NCBI RefSeq assembly: GCF_014647455.2
Contig: NZ_BMPF01000001.1
Location: 124,001-188,000 of the forward strand
Direction of reading: 5' to 3'
From: Halarchaeum grantii
GTDB taxonomy: Archaea; Halobacteriota; Halobacteria; Halobacteriales; Halobacteriaceae
Length of the DNA: 64,000 nt
The notes under the pieces were generated by a model that was not told where the DNA came from, made no database searches, and saw nothing but the letters and a program-made list of their open reading frames with translations. Position numbers and translations under genes: made by a program. Position 1 is the first letter of the stretch. Each line of letters starts with the position of its first letter. Below, one piece after another: positions 18,331-29,024 of the stretch.

Positions 18331-18339
18331 CTTTAAAGC
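18331..18339 (+). promoter_or_regulatory. TATA box for the small wHTH regulator
   Basis: CTTTAAAGC is a strong TATA box centred about 30 bases before the ATG at 18365, giving a nearly leaderless transcript. A second TATA-like element, GTATATCC, is at 18266-18273 and might serve a longer transcript. Confidence 0.6.
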
Positions 18340-18364
18340 CTGCCCGGACAAGTTAACAAATGCC

Positions 18365-18676
18365 ATGATAGACCGACTTGAGAAAGAGGTCGATATGCTG
18401 GAACGCCACCTCGAAGTGCTCCGAATGGTCATCGAGAACGAGCCCATCGGCATCGTCAAGATGTCCAACGAGACCGGCTACCCACACCACAAAGTCCGCT
18501 ACTCCCTGCGCGTCCTCGAAGAGGAAGACCTCATCGAGCCGTCCAGTCAGGGCGCGATCACGACCGAACACACGCACGAGTTCGTCGACGAACTCGACGA
18601 GAAGGTCGACGAGATCGTCGGCAAACTCGAGTCCATGAAGATCGAGTCCGCCGAGGAAGCCGAAGCCGAGAGCTAG
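18365..18676 (+). CDS. Small winged-helix-like regulator with coiled-coil flanks
   Basis: 103 residues. An N-terminal helix (MIDRLEKEVDMLERHLEVL) leads into a helix-turn-helix: VIENEPIGIVKMSNETGYPHHKVRYSLRVLEEEDLIEPS reads as helix, recognition helix and wing. The C-terminal amphipathic helix (DELDEKVDEIVGKLESM) probably dimerises. It resembles archaeal predicted transcription factors conserved in haloarchaea; no target is known. The start codon is set by the leaderless promoter. Its stop overlaps the convergent coiled-coil gene by 4 bases (CTAG). Confidence 0.75.
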   Translation: MIDRLEKEVDMLERHLEVLRMVIENEPIGIVKMSNETGYPHHKVRYSLRVLEEEDLIEPSSQGAITTEHTHEFVDELDEKVDEIVGKLESMKIESAEEAEAES

Positions 18677-20769
18677 AGTTCGGGCACGGTCACGTGGAAC
18701 GACCCGTTTCGGTCCTCCACGAGACAGAGGTGGTAGCCGCGTTTTCGCGACACTTTCACGTAACTCTCCTTCTCGCTCCGCCGTAACAGCCCGCCGGACG
18801 CCGTCGCGTCGCCCGCGACTTCGAGCGCGCCCGGTTCGAAGAACGACGCCGTCACGTAGAGCGCGCCGCCGAGCGAATCCGCGAGTTCGCCGACCGCGGA
18901 CGCCGCGTCCGTCAGTGCCTCCATCTCCGCGCCCGTCACCGGGTCGCGCGACGTGTTCAGCGCCGCGACCACGAGCGGGTCGCCCATCCGGTCGCGGAGC
19001 ACGACGTCGAAGTCGTGGCGCGTCGCCTCGCCCGTCTCGCCCTCGAGTTCGACCGTCCCGTCGAGCTCCGCGCGGTCGATTTCGGGAATCGACTCGTAGA
19101 GGTCGGCGAGACCCCGACTGTGTCCGGACTCCAGTACCTCCCTCGGGAGGCCGCGAACCACCCACGAGACGAACCGGTACGCCGCCGTCGACTCGAGGAA
19201 CGACTCGTAGGGCTCGCCGTCGACCGTCGCGCCCGACGCGTCGAACGTCGTGTGGTGTTCGAGCGTGAGGTTCGCGTCGATCTCGGACTGCTCGGCCTCC
19301 CCGAGGTCATCGAGCGTCGGGTCGGCCTTCGACTCGTAGCGCACGAAGAGGTTCGTCCCGGCGAGCGCCTCCGCCGGCGAGAGGTCGCCCGGCCCCGGTT
19401 TGGCGGCTTCGAGGTCGGCCTCCAGCGTCGCGATTCGCTCCTCCAGTCGCTCGACCGTCCCACGGAGGTCGTCGCGTTCCGCGCGCACGTCCTCGAGGTC
19501 GCGCTCGCGCGCCGCGACCGCCTCCTCCGCGTCCGCGAGTCGCGCTTCGAGTCTCTCGATGCGCTTCTCGCGCGTCGCGAGTTCGCGCCGGAGCGTCTCG
19601 ACGCGCCCTTCGCTCTCCCCGTGGGACGCCGCCGACGCACCGGCCGACGCCTCGCCGTCCGTGGGCCCGTCCGCGTCCGAGTCGGTGGCGTCCGCCGCGG
19701 CCGGCTCGATATCGTCTTCCTCGGGGGCGAGCGCCGGCACGCGCGTCGCCTCGCGCTCCGCCGCCTCCGCGTCGGCCGACTCGACGGTATCCTCCTCCTC
19801 CTCGGGCATCGCGCGCGCCGTCGGCTCCTCCTCGACCGCCGCCTCGGCGGGCGGATCGGCGGACGGCCGCGGCGCCTCGGAATCAGTCGGCCGCCGCCCA
19901 GTGGCGGCCGTCGACTTGCCTACGGACTCGGGCTCGCGCACGGCGTCGGCCGGCGTGTCGGCGCTCGGGCCGCCGGCGTCGCGCGCGGACGCCCCCACCG
20001 ACGGGCGCTCCGTGGCCCGGTCGTCCGTCGCGCCGTCGGCCGTCGGGTTCCCCCCGAGCGCGGCGGTCGCGTCGAGCGGGTCGTCCGTGTCGGCGTCTGC
20101 CGGCGCGTCGTCCGCGTCCGAGTCGGTGGTGTCCGCCGTCCCGGTGAGCGCTTCGGTGTCCGCGCCCGCGTCGCCGTCGCTCGCCACGTCGACGGCCGCA
20201 CCGGCCGCGGCGCCCGCCTCGTCCGCCTCGACCTCGGGGAGGTCGGGGAACGCGAGGTCGACGGAGACGACTTCGTAGACGCCGACTTCGTCGGCGGCGC
20301 GCTCGAAGGCGTCCGCACCGGTCACCACCTCGGGCGCGTTCCCGACGAACGCGACGGGGAGCGAGCGCCCGCCGTAGTACGCGACGTAGTAGTCGCCGCT
20401 CAGGACGTCCTCGGAGAGCTCGACGTAGCCCGTGAAGCCCGCGTCCTCGAGGGTCGCGTCCGTCTCGGTGAGCGGCGTGTCGTTCGTGTAGTACTGCGCG
20501 CGCGTCTCGCCGTCGGCTTCCTGCATCGCGAAGAGCAGCGGAAGGGAGAGATCGGGCGCCTCGTAGGCCGTCCCGGCGGACGCGGCGACGTCGTCGACGG
20601 TCCCGCCAGCGACGCCGACCGGGCGGCCGTTGACGAAGAAGAGCCAGACGTCGTCGGCGACGACGGCGCCGGAGAAGTCCGCGTCCGAGAGCGACGCGAG
20701 CGCCGCGGCCCCACCCGAGAAGGGGCGCGACTCCCACGTCTCGACGCGTTCGACCGTTCGTGTCTGCAT
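18673..20769 (-). CDS. Large conserved haloarchaeal protein with disordered linker and coiled coil
   Basis: 698 residues. A conserved N-terminal domain (about 1-185; WLFFVNGRPVGVAGG, GDYYVAYYGGRSLPVAFVG) is followed by about 190 residues of Ala/Asp/Glu/Thr low complexity. Next come a coiled coil at about 383-456 (RRELATREKRIERLEARL pattern) and a conserved C-terminal domain (about 470-698; NLFVRYESK, DFDVVLRDRMGDPLVVAALN) with some resemblance to restriction-endonuclease-like folds. I know it as a haloarchaeal family (DUF7527-like, from memory), sometimes loosely labelled a regulator. It has no signal peptide and is probably cytoplasmic. It shares a 4-base stop overlap with the wHTH gene. Confidence 0.7.
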   Translation of the reverse strand: MQTRTVERVETWESRPFSGGAAALASLSDADFSGAVVADDVWLFFVNGRPVGVAGGTVDDVAASAGTAYEAPDLSLPLLFAMQEADGETRAQYYTNDTPLTETDATLEDAGFTGYVELSEDVLSGDYYVAYYGGRSLPVAFVGNAPEVVTGADAFERAADEVGVYEVVSVDLAFPDLPEVEADEAGAAAGAAVDVASDGDAGADTEALTGTADTTDSDADDAPADADTDDPLDATAALGGNPTADGATDDRATERPSVGASARDAGGPSADTPADAVREPESVGKSTAATGRRPTDSEAPRPSADPPAEAAVEEEPTARAMPEEEEDTVESADAEAAEREATRVPALAPEEDDIEPAAADATDSDADGPTDGEASAGASAASHGESEGRVETLRRELATREKRIERLEARLADAEEAVAARERDLEDVRAERDDLRGTVERLEERIATLEADLEAAKPGPGDLSPAEALAGTNLFVRYESKADPTLDDLGEAEQSEIDANLTLEHHTTFDASGATVDGEPYESFLESTAAYRFVSWVVRGLPREVLESGHSRGLADLYESIPEIDRAELDGTVELEGETGEATRHDFDVVLRDRMGDPLVVAALNTSRDPVTGAEMEALTDAASAVGELADSLGGALYVTASFFEPGALEVAGDATASGGLLRRSEKESYVKVSRKRGYHLCLVEDRNGSFHVTVPEL

Positions 20770-20818
20770 GTGCGTGTCGTGGCGACACCCACGTAAAACG
20801 TTTTCCGGCGACTCGGAC

Positions 20819-21097
20819 CTAGAGACTGCCGCCGGCGTCGTCGGCGAGCTCCTCCATGCGCTTGCTGATGCGCCCGGCGTTCGAGAACTCGTCCTCGCTC
20901 ATCGCGGTCGCGAGGGCGTTCCCGAGCACGAAGACCGCGTGCTTGTGCTCGCTCTTGGACTTGTGGACGTGGGAGGGGTCGATGTCGAGTTCGTCGTACG
21001 TGTCGAAGACGCTCGCGTCGACGGTGTCGTACTCCGAGAACTGGTCCTTGATCTCCACCATCTGCTCGTGGAGTTCGAGCAGTTCGTCCTTGTGCAT
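20819..21097 (-). CDS. UPF0058 family protein
   Basis: 92 residues matching the archaeal UPF0058 family: N-terminal MHKDELLELHEQMVEIKDQF helix, a conserved HVHKSKSEHKHAVFVLGNALA centre and a helical C-terminus. Its function is unknown. The conserved His/Lys-rich centre suggests nucleic acid or metal binding, but this is only an inference. It lies 49 bases upstream (in its own direction of transcription) of the coiled-coil gene and could share its transcript. Confidence 0.85.
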   Translation of the reverse strand: MHKDELLELHEQMVEIKDQFSEYDTVDASVFDTYDELDIDPSHVHKSKSEHKHAVFVLGNALATAMSEDEFSNAGRISKRMEELADDAGGSL

Positions 21098-21165
21098 GGA
21101 CGAATTTAGGTATAGGACGGGTTAAGCCTTGCTGGCTAGCGCGTCACACACCGAAAAAGGGCGCG

Positions 21166-21378
21166 TTAGAAGACGTACTCGTCGTCGTGGCCCATCATAC
21201 CCTCGTCCTCGAGGCCGGGGTCGTCGTCCTCCATCGGGCCACTCGTCTTGTACGCCTTGATTCCGGCCGAGAGGAGGTCCTCGATGGCGTCCTCGCGGGT
21301 CAGGAACTCGCCCTGCTCGACGAGTTGGGCGATCTGCATCTCGATGTGGTCAGGGATGTTGATTTCCACCTTGGGCAT
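21166..21378 (-). CDS. Ribbon-helix-helix (CopG-type) protein
   Basis: 70 residues. MPKVEINIPDHIEMQIAQLVEQGEFLTREDAIEDLLSAG forms an N-terminal beta strand and two helices of a ribbon-helix-helix DNA-binding fold, followed by an acidic tail. RHH proteins bind DNA as dimers through the strand. The acidic tail (DDDPGLEDE) is unusual for a repressor, so a role in protein interaction is also possible. A TATA-like GGTATAAAC (21409-21417, read on the minus strand) lies about 35 bases upstream, giving a leader of under 10 nt. This is a broadly conserved haloarchaeal gene. Confidence 0.8.
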   Translation of the reverse strand: MPKVEINIPDHIEMQIAQLVEQGEFLTREDAIEDLLSAGIKAYKTSGPMEDDDPGLEDEGMMGHDDEYVF

Positions 21379-21540
21379 TCGTCTAACCCGAGTTTTGGTG
21401 GCTCCCGGTATAAACTTGGCGGGCTGATTTTCCCGTTCGGAAACTATCCCTTTCAGAAACGAAAACTGTCTTTCCGTCGCCGGCGCGCGCTGTTTCCCGA
21501 TACCGGTACGCTCAGAAGTGCGGAGCCACTACGTCGTCGC

Positions 21541-22137
21541 ATGAGTGTGACGGACGTCACGGACCTCTACCGGGAGTTCGGCGAGGAGCGCCTCCCGCCC
21601 GGCCAGACCGAAACGAGCGCCTTCCCCGTCCTCGACAAGAGCGGGACGCCGGACTGGGACCCCGAGACGTGGTCGTTCAGCGTCCGGGGTGCCGTCGCCG
21701 AGGAGTTCGACCTCTCGTGGGAGGCGTTCCGCGAGTTGCCGAGCGAGACCCAGCGACAGGACTTCCACTGCGTCACCGGCTGGAGCAAGCTCGACTGCGA
21801 GTTCACCGGCGTCACCTTCCCGACGCTCCTCGAGGAGGCCGACGTCGACGCCGACGCGGTCCACGTCATGTTCCACGGCCTCGACGGCTACACGACCGAC
21901 CTCCCGCTCGACGTCGTGAACCGCCGCGAAGTCCTCTTCGCGTGGGACTACGACGGCGAGCCCCTGCCGCGCGAGCACGGCGGGCCGCTCCGCGTCGTCA
22001 CCCCGCACCGCTACGCCTACAAGGGCGCGAAGTGGGTGGACGGCGTCACCTTCCTCACCGAACGCGAGCGGGGCTACTGGGAGAAGCGCGGCTACTCCGT
22101 CAGCGCGAACCCGTGGGCGGAAGAACGGTACAGTTGA
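21541..22137 (+). CDS. Sulfite-oxidase-fold molybdopterin-dependent oxidoreductase
   Basis: 198 residues forming one oxidoreductase molybdopterin-binding domain (SUOX/MsrP fold). The molybdenum-ligand Cys is in DFHCVTGWSKLDCEFTGV, in the expected position before TFPTLL. Later blocks YTTDLPLDVV, HGGPLRVVTPHRYAYKGAKWV and the aromatic-rich C-terminus bind the cofactor. There is no heme domain, no dimerisation domain and no Tat signal, so it is a short cytoplasmic-type form whose substrate and electron partner are unknown. It lies 77 bases upstream of menF. Confidence 0.88.
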   Translation: MSVTDVTDLYREFGEERLPPGQTETSAFPVLDKSGTPDWDPETWSFSVRGAVAEEFDLSWEAFRELPSETQRQDFHCVTGWSKLDCEFTGVTFPTLLEEADVDADAVHVMFHGLDGYTTDLPLDVVNRREVLFAWDYDGEPLPREHGGPLRVVTPHRYAYKGAKWVDGVTFLTERERGYWEKRGYSVSANPWAEERYS

Positions 22138-22214
22138 ACCACCGCCCCTTCTGAGCGCGTCGAGAGGTCGTGGGTCGTAGGGGCTAAGGCGCACGCACTC
22201 CGAGTTCGTCGTAG

Positions 22215-23582
22215 ATGGATCAACGCGAGGGCGTCGCGCGGGCCGACACGGCGGGGCTCGTCAGTCGGACGGTCCGGTTGCCGGACGCGTCGCTGTCGGG
22301 GCTGTTGCGGACGCTCGGGAAGCCGAACGCCGTCTGGACGGCGCCCGGCGAGCCGACGGTCACGGGCTACGGTGCGGCGGCGCAGGTGACGGCGGACGGC
22401 CCGGCGCGGTTCGCGACGGTCCGCGAGCGCGCCGGCGCGGTCTTCGAGTCGGTCGACCGCCCGGCGGATGCGCCAGTGGTCGCGCGACCGCGTTTCCTCG
22501 GCGGATTCGCGTTCCACGACGGCCACTCGGCGACGGCCCACTGGGCGGGGTTCCCGACGGCGACGTTCGTCCTCCCGCACGTGCAGGTCGTGACGACGCC
22601 CGAGGCGACGTGGCTGACGGTGAACGCGTACGGCGAGCGCGCGAGCGTCGAGCGCGTCGAGGAGACGATCGCGTCGGTGCGCGAGCGCTTCGACCCCGAG
22701 GAGCACGCGGCGGGCCCACCGCCGGGCGTCGTCTCGACGGCGCGAACGACGGGTCGCGCGGAGTGGCGCCGACAGGTGGAGGCGGCGACGGCGCGCATCC
22801 GCGCGGGCGACCTCGAGAAGGTCGTACTCGCTCAGGCGCTCGACGTGACGCTCGACGCCCCGTTCTCCCTGCCGGACGCGCTGGAGCGTCTCGGCGAGAC
22901 GTACCCGGACTGCTTCCGGTTCGCGTTCCGCCCGACCGACGGCGCGACGTTCTTCGGAGCGTCCCCGGAGCGCCTCGTGACGCGCGACGGGCGCGAACTC
23001 CGGACGGGCGCGCTCGCGGCGACGGTCGGGCGCGGCGAGACGCCGGACGACGACCAGCAGCTCGAGGCGGACCTGCGCTCGTCGGCGAAGTACCGCCACG
23101 AGCACGAAGTGGTCGCCGAGCGCATCCGCGAGCAACTGCAGGGCGTCGCCTCGAACGTCGCGACGGGCGAGCGCTCGGTCCGCAAGCTCGCGACCGTCCA
23201 ACACCTCTTCACGCCGATAACCGGGGAGACCGATGAGCACGTCCTCTCGCTCGCCGAAGCCCTCCACCCGACGCCCGCCGTCGGGGGGTTGCCGCCGGAC
23301 GCGGCGCTGGACGTGATCCGGGAGACGGAGACGTTCGACCGCGGGTGGTACGCGGCGCCGGTGGGCTGGTTCGATGGGGCGGGCGACGGGACGTTCGCGG
23401 TGGCGCTCCGGTCGGCGCTCGCGCGCGGCGAGCACGTCCGGCCGTTCGCGGGCGCGGGCATCGTCGCGGACTCCGACCCGGACGCCGAGTGGGCGGAGGT
23501 CCAGTTGAAGTATCGCCCCATCCTCGACGTCTTCGAGCGAACCGGCGACGCGACCCCCGACGCGGGTGGAGGCGACCGATGA
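22215..23582 (+). CDS. menF: Isochorismate synthase
   Basis: 455 residues. The C-terminal chorismate-binding domain (about 175-445) is clear: RIRAGDLEKVVLAQ, FGASPERLVTRDGRELRTGALAAT, KYRHEHEVVAERI and HLFTPITGETDEHVLSLAEALHPTPAVGG. The enzyme converts chorismate to isochorismate, the first step of menaquinone synthesis. The genes that follow (menD, menB) fix the menaquinone assignment over siderophore synthesis. Its stop overlaps the menD start (ATGA), so the two are translationally coupled. GGCTAAGG at 22182-22189, about 28 bases upstream, is a weak TATA-like element. Confidence 0.93.
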   Translation: MDQREGVARADTAGLVSRTVRLPDASLSGLLRTLGKPNAVWTAPGEPTVTGYGAAAQVTADGPARFATVRERAGAVFESVDRPADAPVVARPRFLGGFAFHDGHSATAHWAGFPTATFVLPHVQVVTTPEATWLTVNAYGERASVERVEETIASVRERFDPEEHAAGPPPGVVSTARTTGRAEWRRQVEAATARIRAGDLEKVVLAQALDVTLDAPFSLPDALERLGETYPDCFRFAFRPTDGATFFGASPERLVTRDGRELRTGALAATVGRGETPDDDQQLEADLRSSAKYRHEHEVVAERIREQLQGVASNVATGERSVRKLATVQHLFTPITGETDEHVLSLAEALHPTPAVGGLPPDAALDVIRETETFDRGWYAAPVGWFDGAGDGTFAVALRSALARGEHVRPFAGAGIVADSDPDAEWAEVQLKYRPILDVFERTGDATPDAGGGDR

Positions 23583-25351
23583 CGGGCGACGGGCCGGCGC
23601 CGAACCGCGCGACGCTCCACGCGCGCGTGCTCGTGGACGAACTCGCGAAGGCCGGCGTCTCCTCGGTGTGCGTCGCGCCGGGGAGTCGCTCGACGCCGCT
23701 CACCGTCGCGTTCGACGCCCACGAGGGCGTGACGACCTTCTCGCACCTCGACGAGCGCTCGGCGGCGTTCTTCGCGCTCGGGCGCGCGAAGCGCCTCGGC
23801 GACCCGGTCGCGCTGGTCTGCACGTCCGGGACGGCGGCGGCGAACTTCCACCCGGCCGTGATTGAGGCGGCCCAGTCGCGGGTGCCGCTCGTCGCGCTGA
23901 CGGCGGACCGACCGCCCGAACTCCGGGACAGCGGCGCGAACCAGACCATCGACCAGGAGAAGCTCTACGGCGACGCCGTCCGCTACTACGCGGACCTTCC
24001 GGAGCCCGCCGTCGAGGCACGGAAGCTCCGCTCGGTGCGCGTGACGGCGGACCGCGCCGTCGCGGCCGCGACAGGCACGCACCCGGGCCCCGTCCACCTG
24101 AACGTCCCGTTCGCGAAGCCACTCGAACCGACCGAGGCGCCCGCGCCGCCCGAGTCGCCACACGGCGTCCCCGAGACCTGGGAGCGCGAGCACCCGCTGG
24201 CCGCGCGCGGACGCGACGGGCCGTTCGTCGCGACGGCACAGGGCCGACTCACGCCCGACGAGGCGACGGTCGCGGACCTCGCAGCCGCCATCACGCGCGC
24301 CGAGCGCGCCCTCGTCGTCGCGGGGCCGACCGACCGCGACTACGCCGACGAACTCGTCGGGTTCGCCGAGGCGGCCGGCGCCCCGATACTCGCGGACCCG
24401 CTCTCGGGCCTCCGCTACGGCCCGCACGTCGACGCGGTGCCGGTCTACGGGGGCTACGACGGCTACCTCCACCCCGAGGTCACCGCGTCGTGGCCGGACC
24501 CCGACGTCGTCCTCCGCGTCGGCGCCTCGCCGACGTCGAAGCCGCTGCGGACCTACCTCGCGCGCGTCGACGCCCGGCAGGTCGTCGTCGACCCGGCGGG
24601 CGAGTGGCGCGAGGCGACGTTCACCGCGACGGACCTCGTTGTCGCCGACCCCGGCGTGCTTGCCGACGCTCTCGCGGCGCGCGTCGAGACGGGGGGCGCC
24701 GACTGGCCCGAGCTCGCCGAGGCCGAGCGCGTGCACGCAGAGGAGGTTGCCGCGACGGACGACGCCTTCGAGGGCGGTATCGCGCGCCGCGTCGTCGCGG
24801 ACGCGCCCGACCCCGCGACGCTCTTCGTCTCGAACAGCATGCCCGTCCGCGACGTCGACCGCTACGGCGCGCCCCGGACGGGCGACCTCACCGTGCTCGG
24901 AAACCGCGGCGCCTCCGGCATCGACGGCGTCACCTCCTCCGCGCTCGGCGCGGGGAGCGCCGCCGACGACCCCCTCGTCCTCCTGACGGGCGACCTCGCG
25001 TACTACCACGACTCCAACGGGCTGCTCGCCCTCGAGCGCTGCGGCGTCGACGCCACGGTCGTCCTCGTGAACAACGACGGCGGCGGCATCTTCCACATGC
25101 TCCCCATCGAGGCCTTCGACCCGCCATTCGAGGGGCAGTTCAAGACGCCCCACGGCCTCGACTTCGCTCCGACGGCCGACCTCTACGGCTTCGACTTCGT
25201 CCGCGTCGACGGCCTCGGCGACTTCGCGGCCGCCTACGCGGCGAGCGTCGAGAGCGACGGCACGCAGGTCATCGAGGTGTCGTCGGACGCCGAGGCGTCC
25301 CACCGCACGCGCGAAGCCATCGCCGAGCGCGTCCGCGAGCGACTTACCTGA
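23579..25351 (+). CDS. menD: 2-succinyl-5-enolpyruvyl-6-hydroxy-3-cyclohexene-1-carboxylate synthase
   Basis: 590 residues, a thiamine-diphosphate enzyme that condenses 2-oxoglutarate with isochorismate. N-terminal VCVAPGSRSTPLTVAF, the ERSAAFFALGRAK segment with the catalytic Glu, CTSGTAAANFHPAVIEA and the DRPPELRDSGANQTIDQ block are classic MenD motifs. The C-terminal ThDP/Mg site is TGDLAYYHDSNGLLAL followed by NNDGGGIFHMLPI. The ATG overlaps the menF stop by 4 bases (ATGA). The product feeds the steps leading to o-succinylbenzoate and MenB. Confidence 0.95.
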   Translation: MTGDGPAPNRATLHARVLVDELAKAGVSSVCVAPGSRSTPLTVAFDAHEGVTTFSHLDERSAAFFALGRAKRLGDPVALVCTSGTAAANFHPAVIEAAQSRVPLVALTADRPPELRDSGANQTIDQEKLYGDAVRYYADLPEPAVEARKLRSVRVTADRAVAAATGTHPGPVHLNVPFAKPLEPTEAPAPPESPHGVPETWEREHPLAARGRDGPFVATAQGRLTPDEATVADLAAAITRAERALVVAGPTDRDYADELVGFAEAAGAPILADPLSGLRYGPHVDAVPVYGGYDGYLHPEVTASWPDPDVVLRVGASPTSKPLRTYLARVDARQVVVDPAGEWREATFTATDLVVADPGVLADALAARVETGGADWPELAEAERVHAEEVAATDDAFEGGIARRVVADAPDPATLFVSNSMPVRDVDRYGAPRTGDLTVLGNRGASGIDGVTSSALGAGSAADDPLVLLTGDLAYYHDSNGLLALERCGVDATVVLVNNDGGGIFHMLPIEAFDPPFEGQFKTPHGLDFAPTADLYGFDFVRVDGLGDFAAAYAASVESDGTQVIEVSSDAEASHRTREAIAERVRERLT

Positions 25352-25393
25352 ACCCCCCGAGGTTTTTGCGCCTCCGCGAGTGATACCCGAGTG

Positions 25394-25810
25394 ATGCCCT
25401 CCAATCACACGACGCGCGTGCTCGCCGCCGCCGGCCTCGTGCTCGTCGGCGTCCTCGCGCTGCTGTACAGCCTCGCGGTCGTCGCCGAACTCCTCATCGG
25501 TGCCGGCGCGTTCGCCGGCCTGCTCGTCCTCGCCGCCTTCGTCTACTACGGCGGCCTGAACCGCCGCACGCTCGTCTACATCGCGATGGCCGTCACCGTC
25601 GTCTACGGGGCGTTCACGCTCCAACTCCCCGCCGCGGTCGTCGCCGCCTGCGTCGTCTACCTCACCGCGTGGGTGACCGGCTCGGACAGCCCGCTGGACG
25701 CCCCCGACACGACGCTCGTCCCGGTTCGTGCGGACGCGGACCGCGACACTTCCGAGGACGACGTGGCCGACGACGACGCGTCCGGGGACGCGGAGACGCG
25801 AACCTTTTAG
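25394..25810 (+). CDS. Small polytopic membrane protein inside the menaquinone cluster
   Basis: 138 residues with three or four hydrophobic segments (about 8-27, 31-50, 57-75, 78-92) and an acidic cytoplasmic-type tail. I do not recognise a family. A TATA-like GGTTTTTGC (about 25363-25371) lies about 26 bases before the ATG, so it may have its own leaderless promoter. Lying between menD and menB it may act with the membrane-bound part of menaquinone synthesis, but this rests only on position. A GTG three bases upstream is an alternative start. Confidence 0.7.
   Translation: MPSNHTTRVLAAAGLVLVGVLALLYSLAVVAELLIGAGAFAGLLVLAAFVYYGGLNRRTLVYIAMAVTVVYGAFTLQLPAAVVAACVVYLTAWVTGSDSPLDAPDTTLVPVRADADRDTSEDDVADDDASGDAETRTF
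25804..25809 (+). promoter_or_regulatory. TATA-like element for menB
   Basis: CTTTTA overlaps the stop of the preceding membrane-protein gene and is centred about 28 bases before the menB ATG, the spacing of a leaderless promoter. Confidence 0.4.
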
Positions 25811-25834
25811 CGCGGCCCACCCCCACCCTCGGGC

Positions 25835-26761
25835 ATGAGCGAGGTCTCCGAGATCTTCGACCCCGAGCGCTGGGAGTCGGTGGAGCGATTCGACTTCGAC
25901 GACATCACCTACCACCGCGCGCGCGACGTCGGCGCGCTCCGCATCGCCTTCGACCGCCCCGAAGTCCGCAACGCCTTCCGCCCGCAGACCGTCGACGAAC
26001 TCGCGACCGCCCTCGACCACGCGAAACGCCAGTCCGACATCGGCTGCGTCCTCCTCACCGGGAACGGCCCGAGTCCCAAGGACGGCGGCTGGGCCTTCTG
26101 CTCCGGCGGCGACCAGTCGGTTCGCGGGACGGAGGGCTACGAGTACCACGGGGAGGGCGACGGGACCGACGACGAATCCGACGCGGACGACGTCGACGAG
26201 GCCGAAGCCGGCCGCCTCCACATTCTCGAAGTCCAGCGCGCGATCCGCTTCATGCCGAAACCCGTCGTCGCCGTCGTCCCCGGCTGGGCGGTCGGCGGCG
26301 GCCACAGCCTCCACGTCGTCTGCGACTTGACGCTCGCGAGCGCCGAGCACGCGAAGTTCCTCCAGACCGACCCGGACGTCGCCTCCTTCGACGCCGGCTT
26401 CGGCTCCGCCTACCTCGCCAAGCAGGTCGGCCAGAAGAAAGCCCGCGAGGTCTTCTTCCTCGGGAAGACCTACTCCGCCGAGGAGGCCGTCGACATGGGG
26501 ATGGCGAACGAAGCCGTCGCGCACGAGGAACTGGAGGAGACGGCCCTCGAGTGGGCCGCGCGGATGTGCGAGAAGTCCCCGATGGCGATGCGGATGCTCA
26601 AGTACGGCTTCAACGCCACCGACGACGGCATGGTCGGCCAGCAGGTCTTCGCCGGCGAAGCCACGCGACTCGGCTACATGACCGACGAAGCACAGGAGGG
26701 CCGCGACGCCTTCCTCGAGGGCCGCGACCCCGACTTCGACGACGACGCCTGGTACTACTAG
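25835..26761 (+). CDS. menB: 1,4-dihydroxy-2-naphthoyl-CoA synthase
   Basis: 308 residues of the crotonase fold. It cyclises o-succinylbenzoyl-CoA in menaquinone synthesis. Recognisable segments are ITYHRARDVGALRIAFDRPEVRNAFRP, WAFCSGGDQSVRGTEGY (oxyanion and substrate loop), VVPGWAVGGGHSLHVVCDLTLAS, and DVASFDAGFGSAYLAKQVGQKKAREVFFLG with the catalytic Asp. The terminal WYY matches bacterial MenB. An acidic insert near residues 108-128 is a halophilic feature. The clustering with menF and menD supports this exact function over other enoyl-CoA hydratases. Confidence 0.94.
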   Translation: MSEVSEIFDPERWESVERFDFDDITYHRARDVGALRIAFDRPEVRNAFRPQTVDELATALDHAKRQSDIGCVLLTGNGPSPKDGGWAFCSGGDQSVRGTEGYEYHGEGDGTDDESDADDVDEAEAGRLHILEVQRAIRFMPKPVVAVVPGWAVGGGHSLHVVCDLTLASAEHAKFLQTDPDVASFDAGFGSAYLAKQVGQKKAREVFFLGKTYSAEEAVDMGMANEAVAHEELEETALEWAARMCEKSPMAMRMLKYGFNATDDGMVGQQVFAGEATRLGYMTDEAQEGRDAFLEGRDPDFDDDAWYY

Positions 26762-26768
26762 CCGTTCC

Positions 26769-29024
<2,256 letters not shown>

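Noticed and set aside
18121-18364. Non-coding RNA between purA and the wHTH gene
   Set aside because: Two TATA-like elements are present but no convincing fold or conserved motif was seen; divergent promoters explain the space.
22832-26524. 1230-residue minus-strand open frame across menF, menD and menB
   Set aside because: A long antisense frame is expected at this GC content; it has no recognisable domain and the plus-strand genes have clear motifs.
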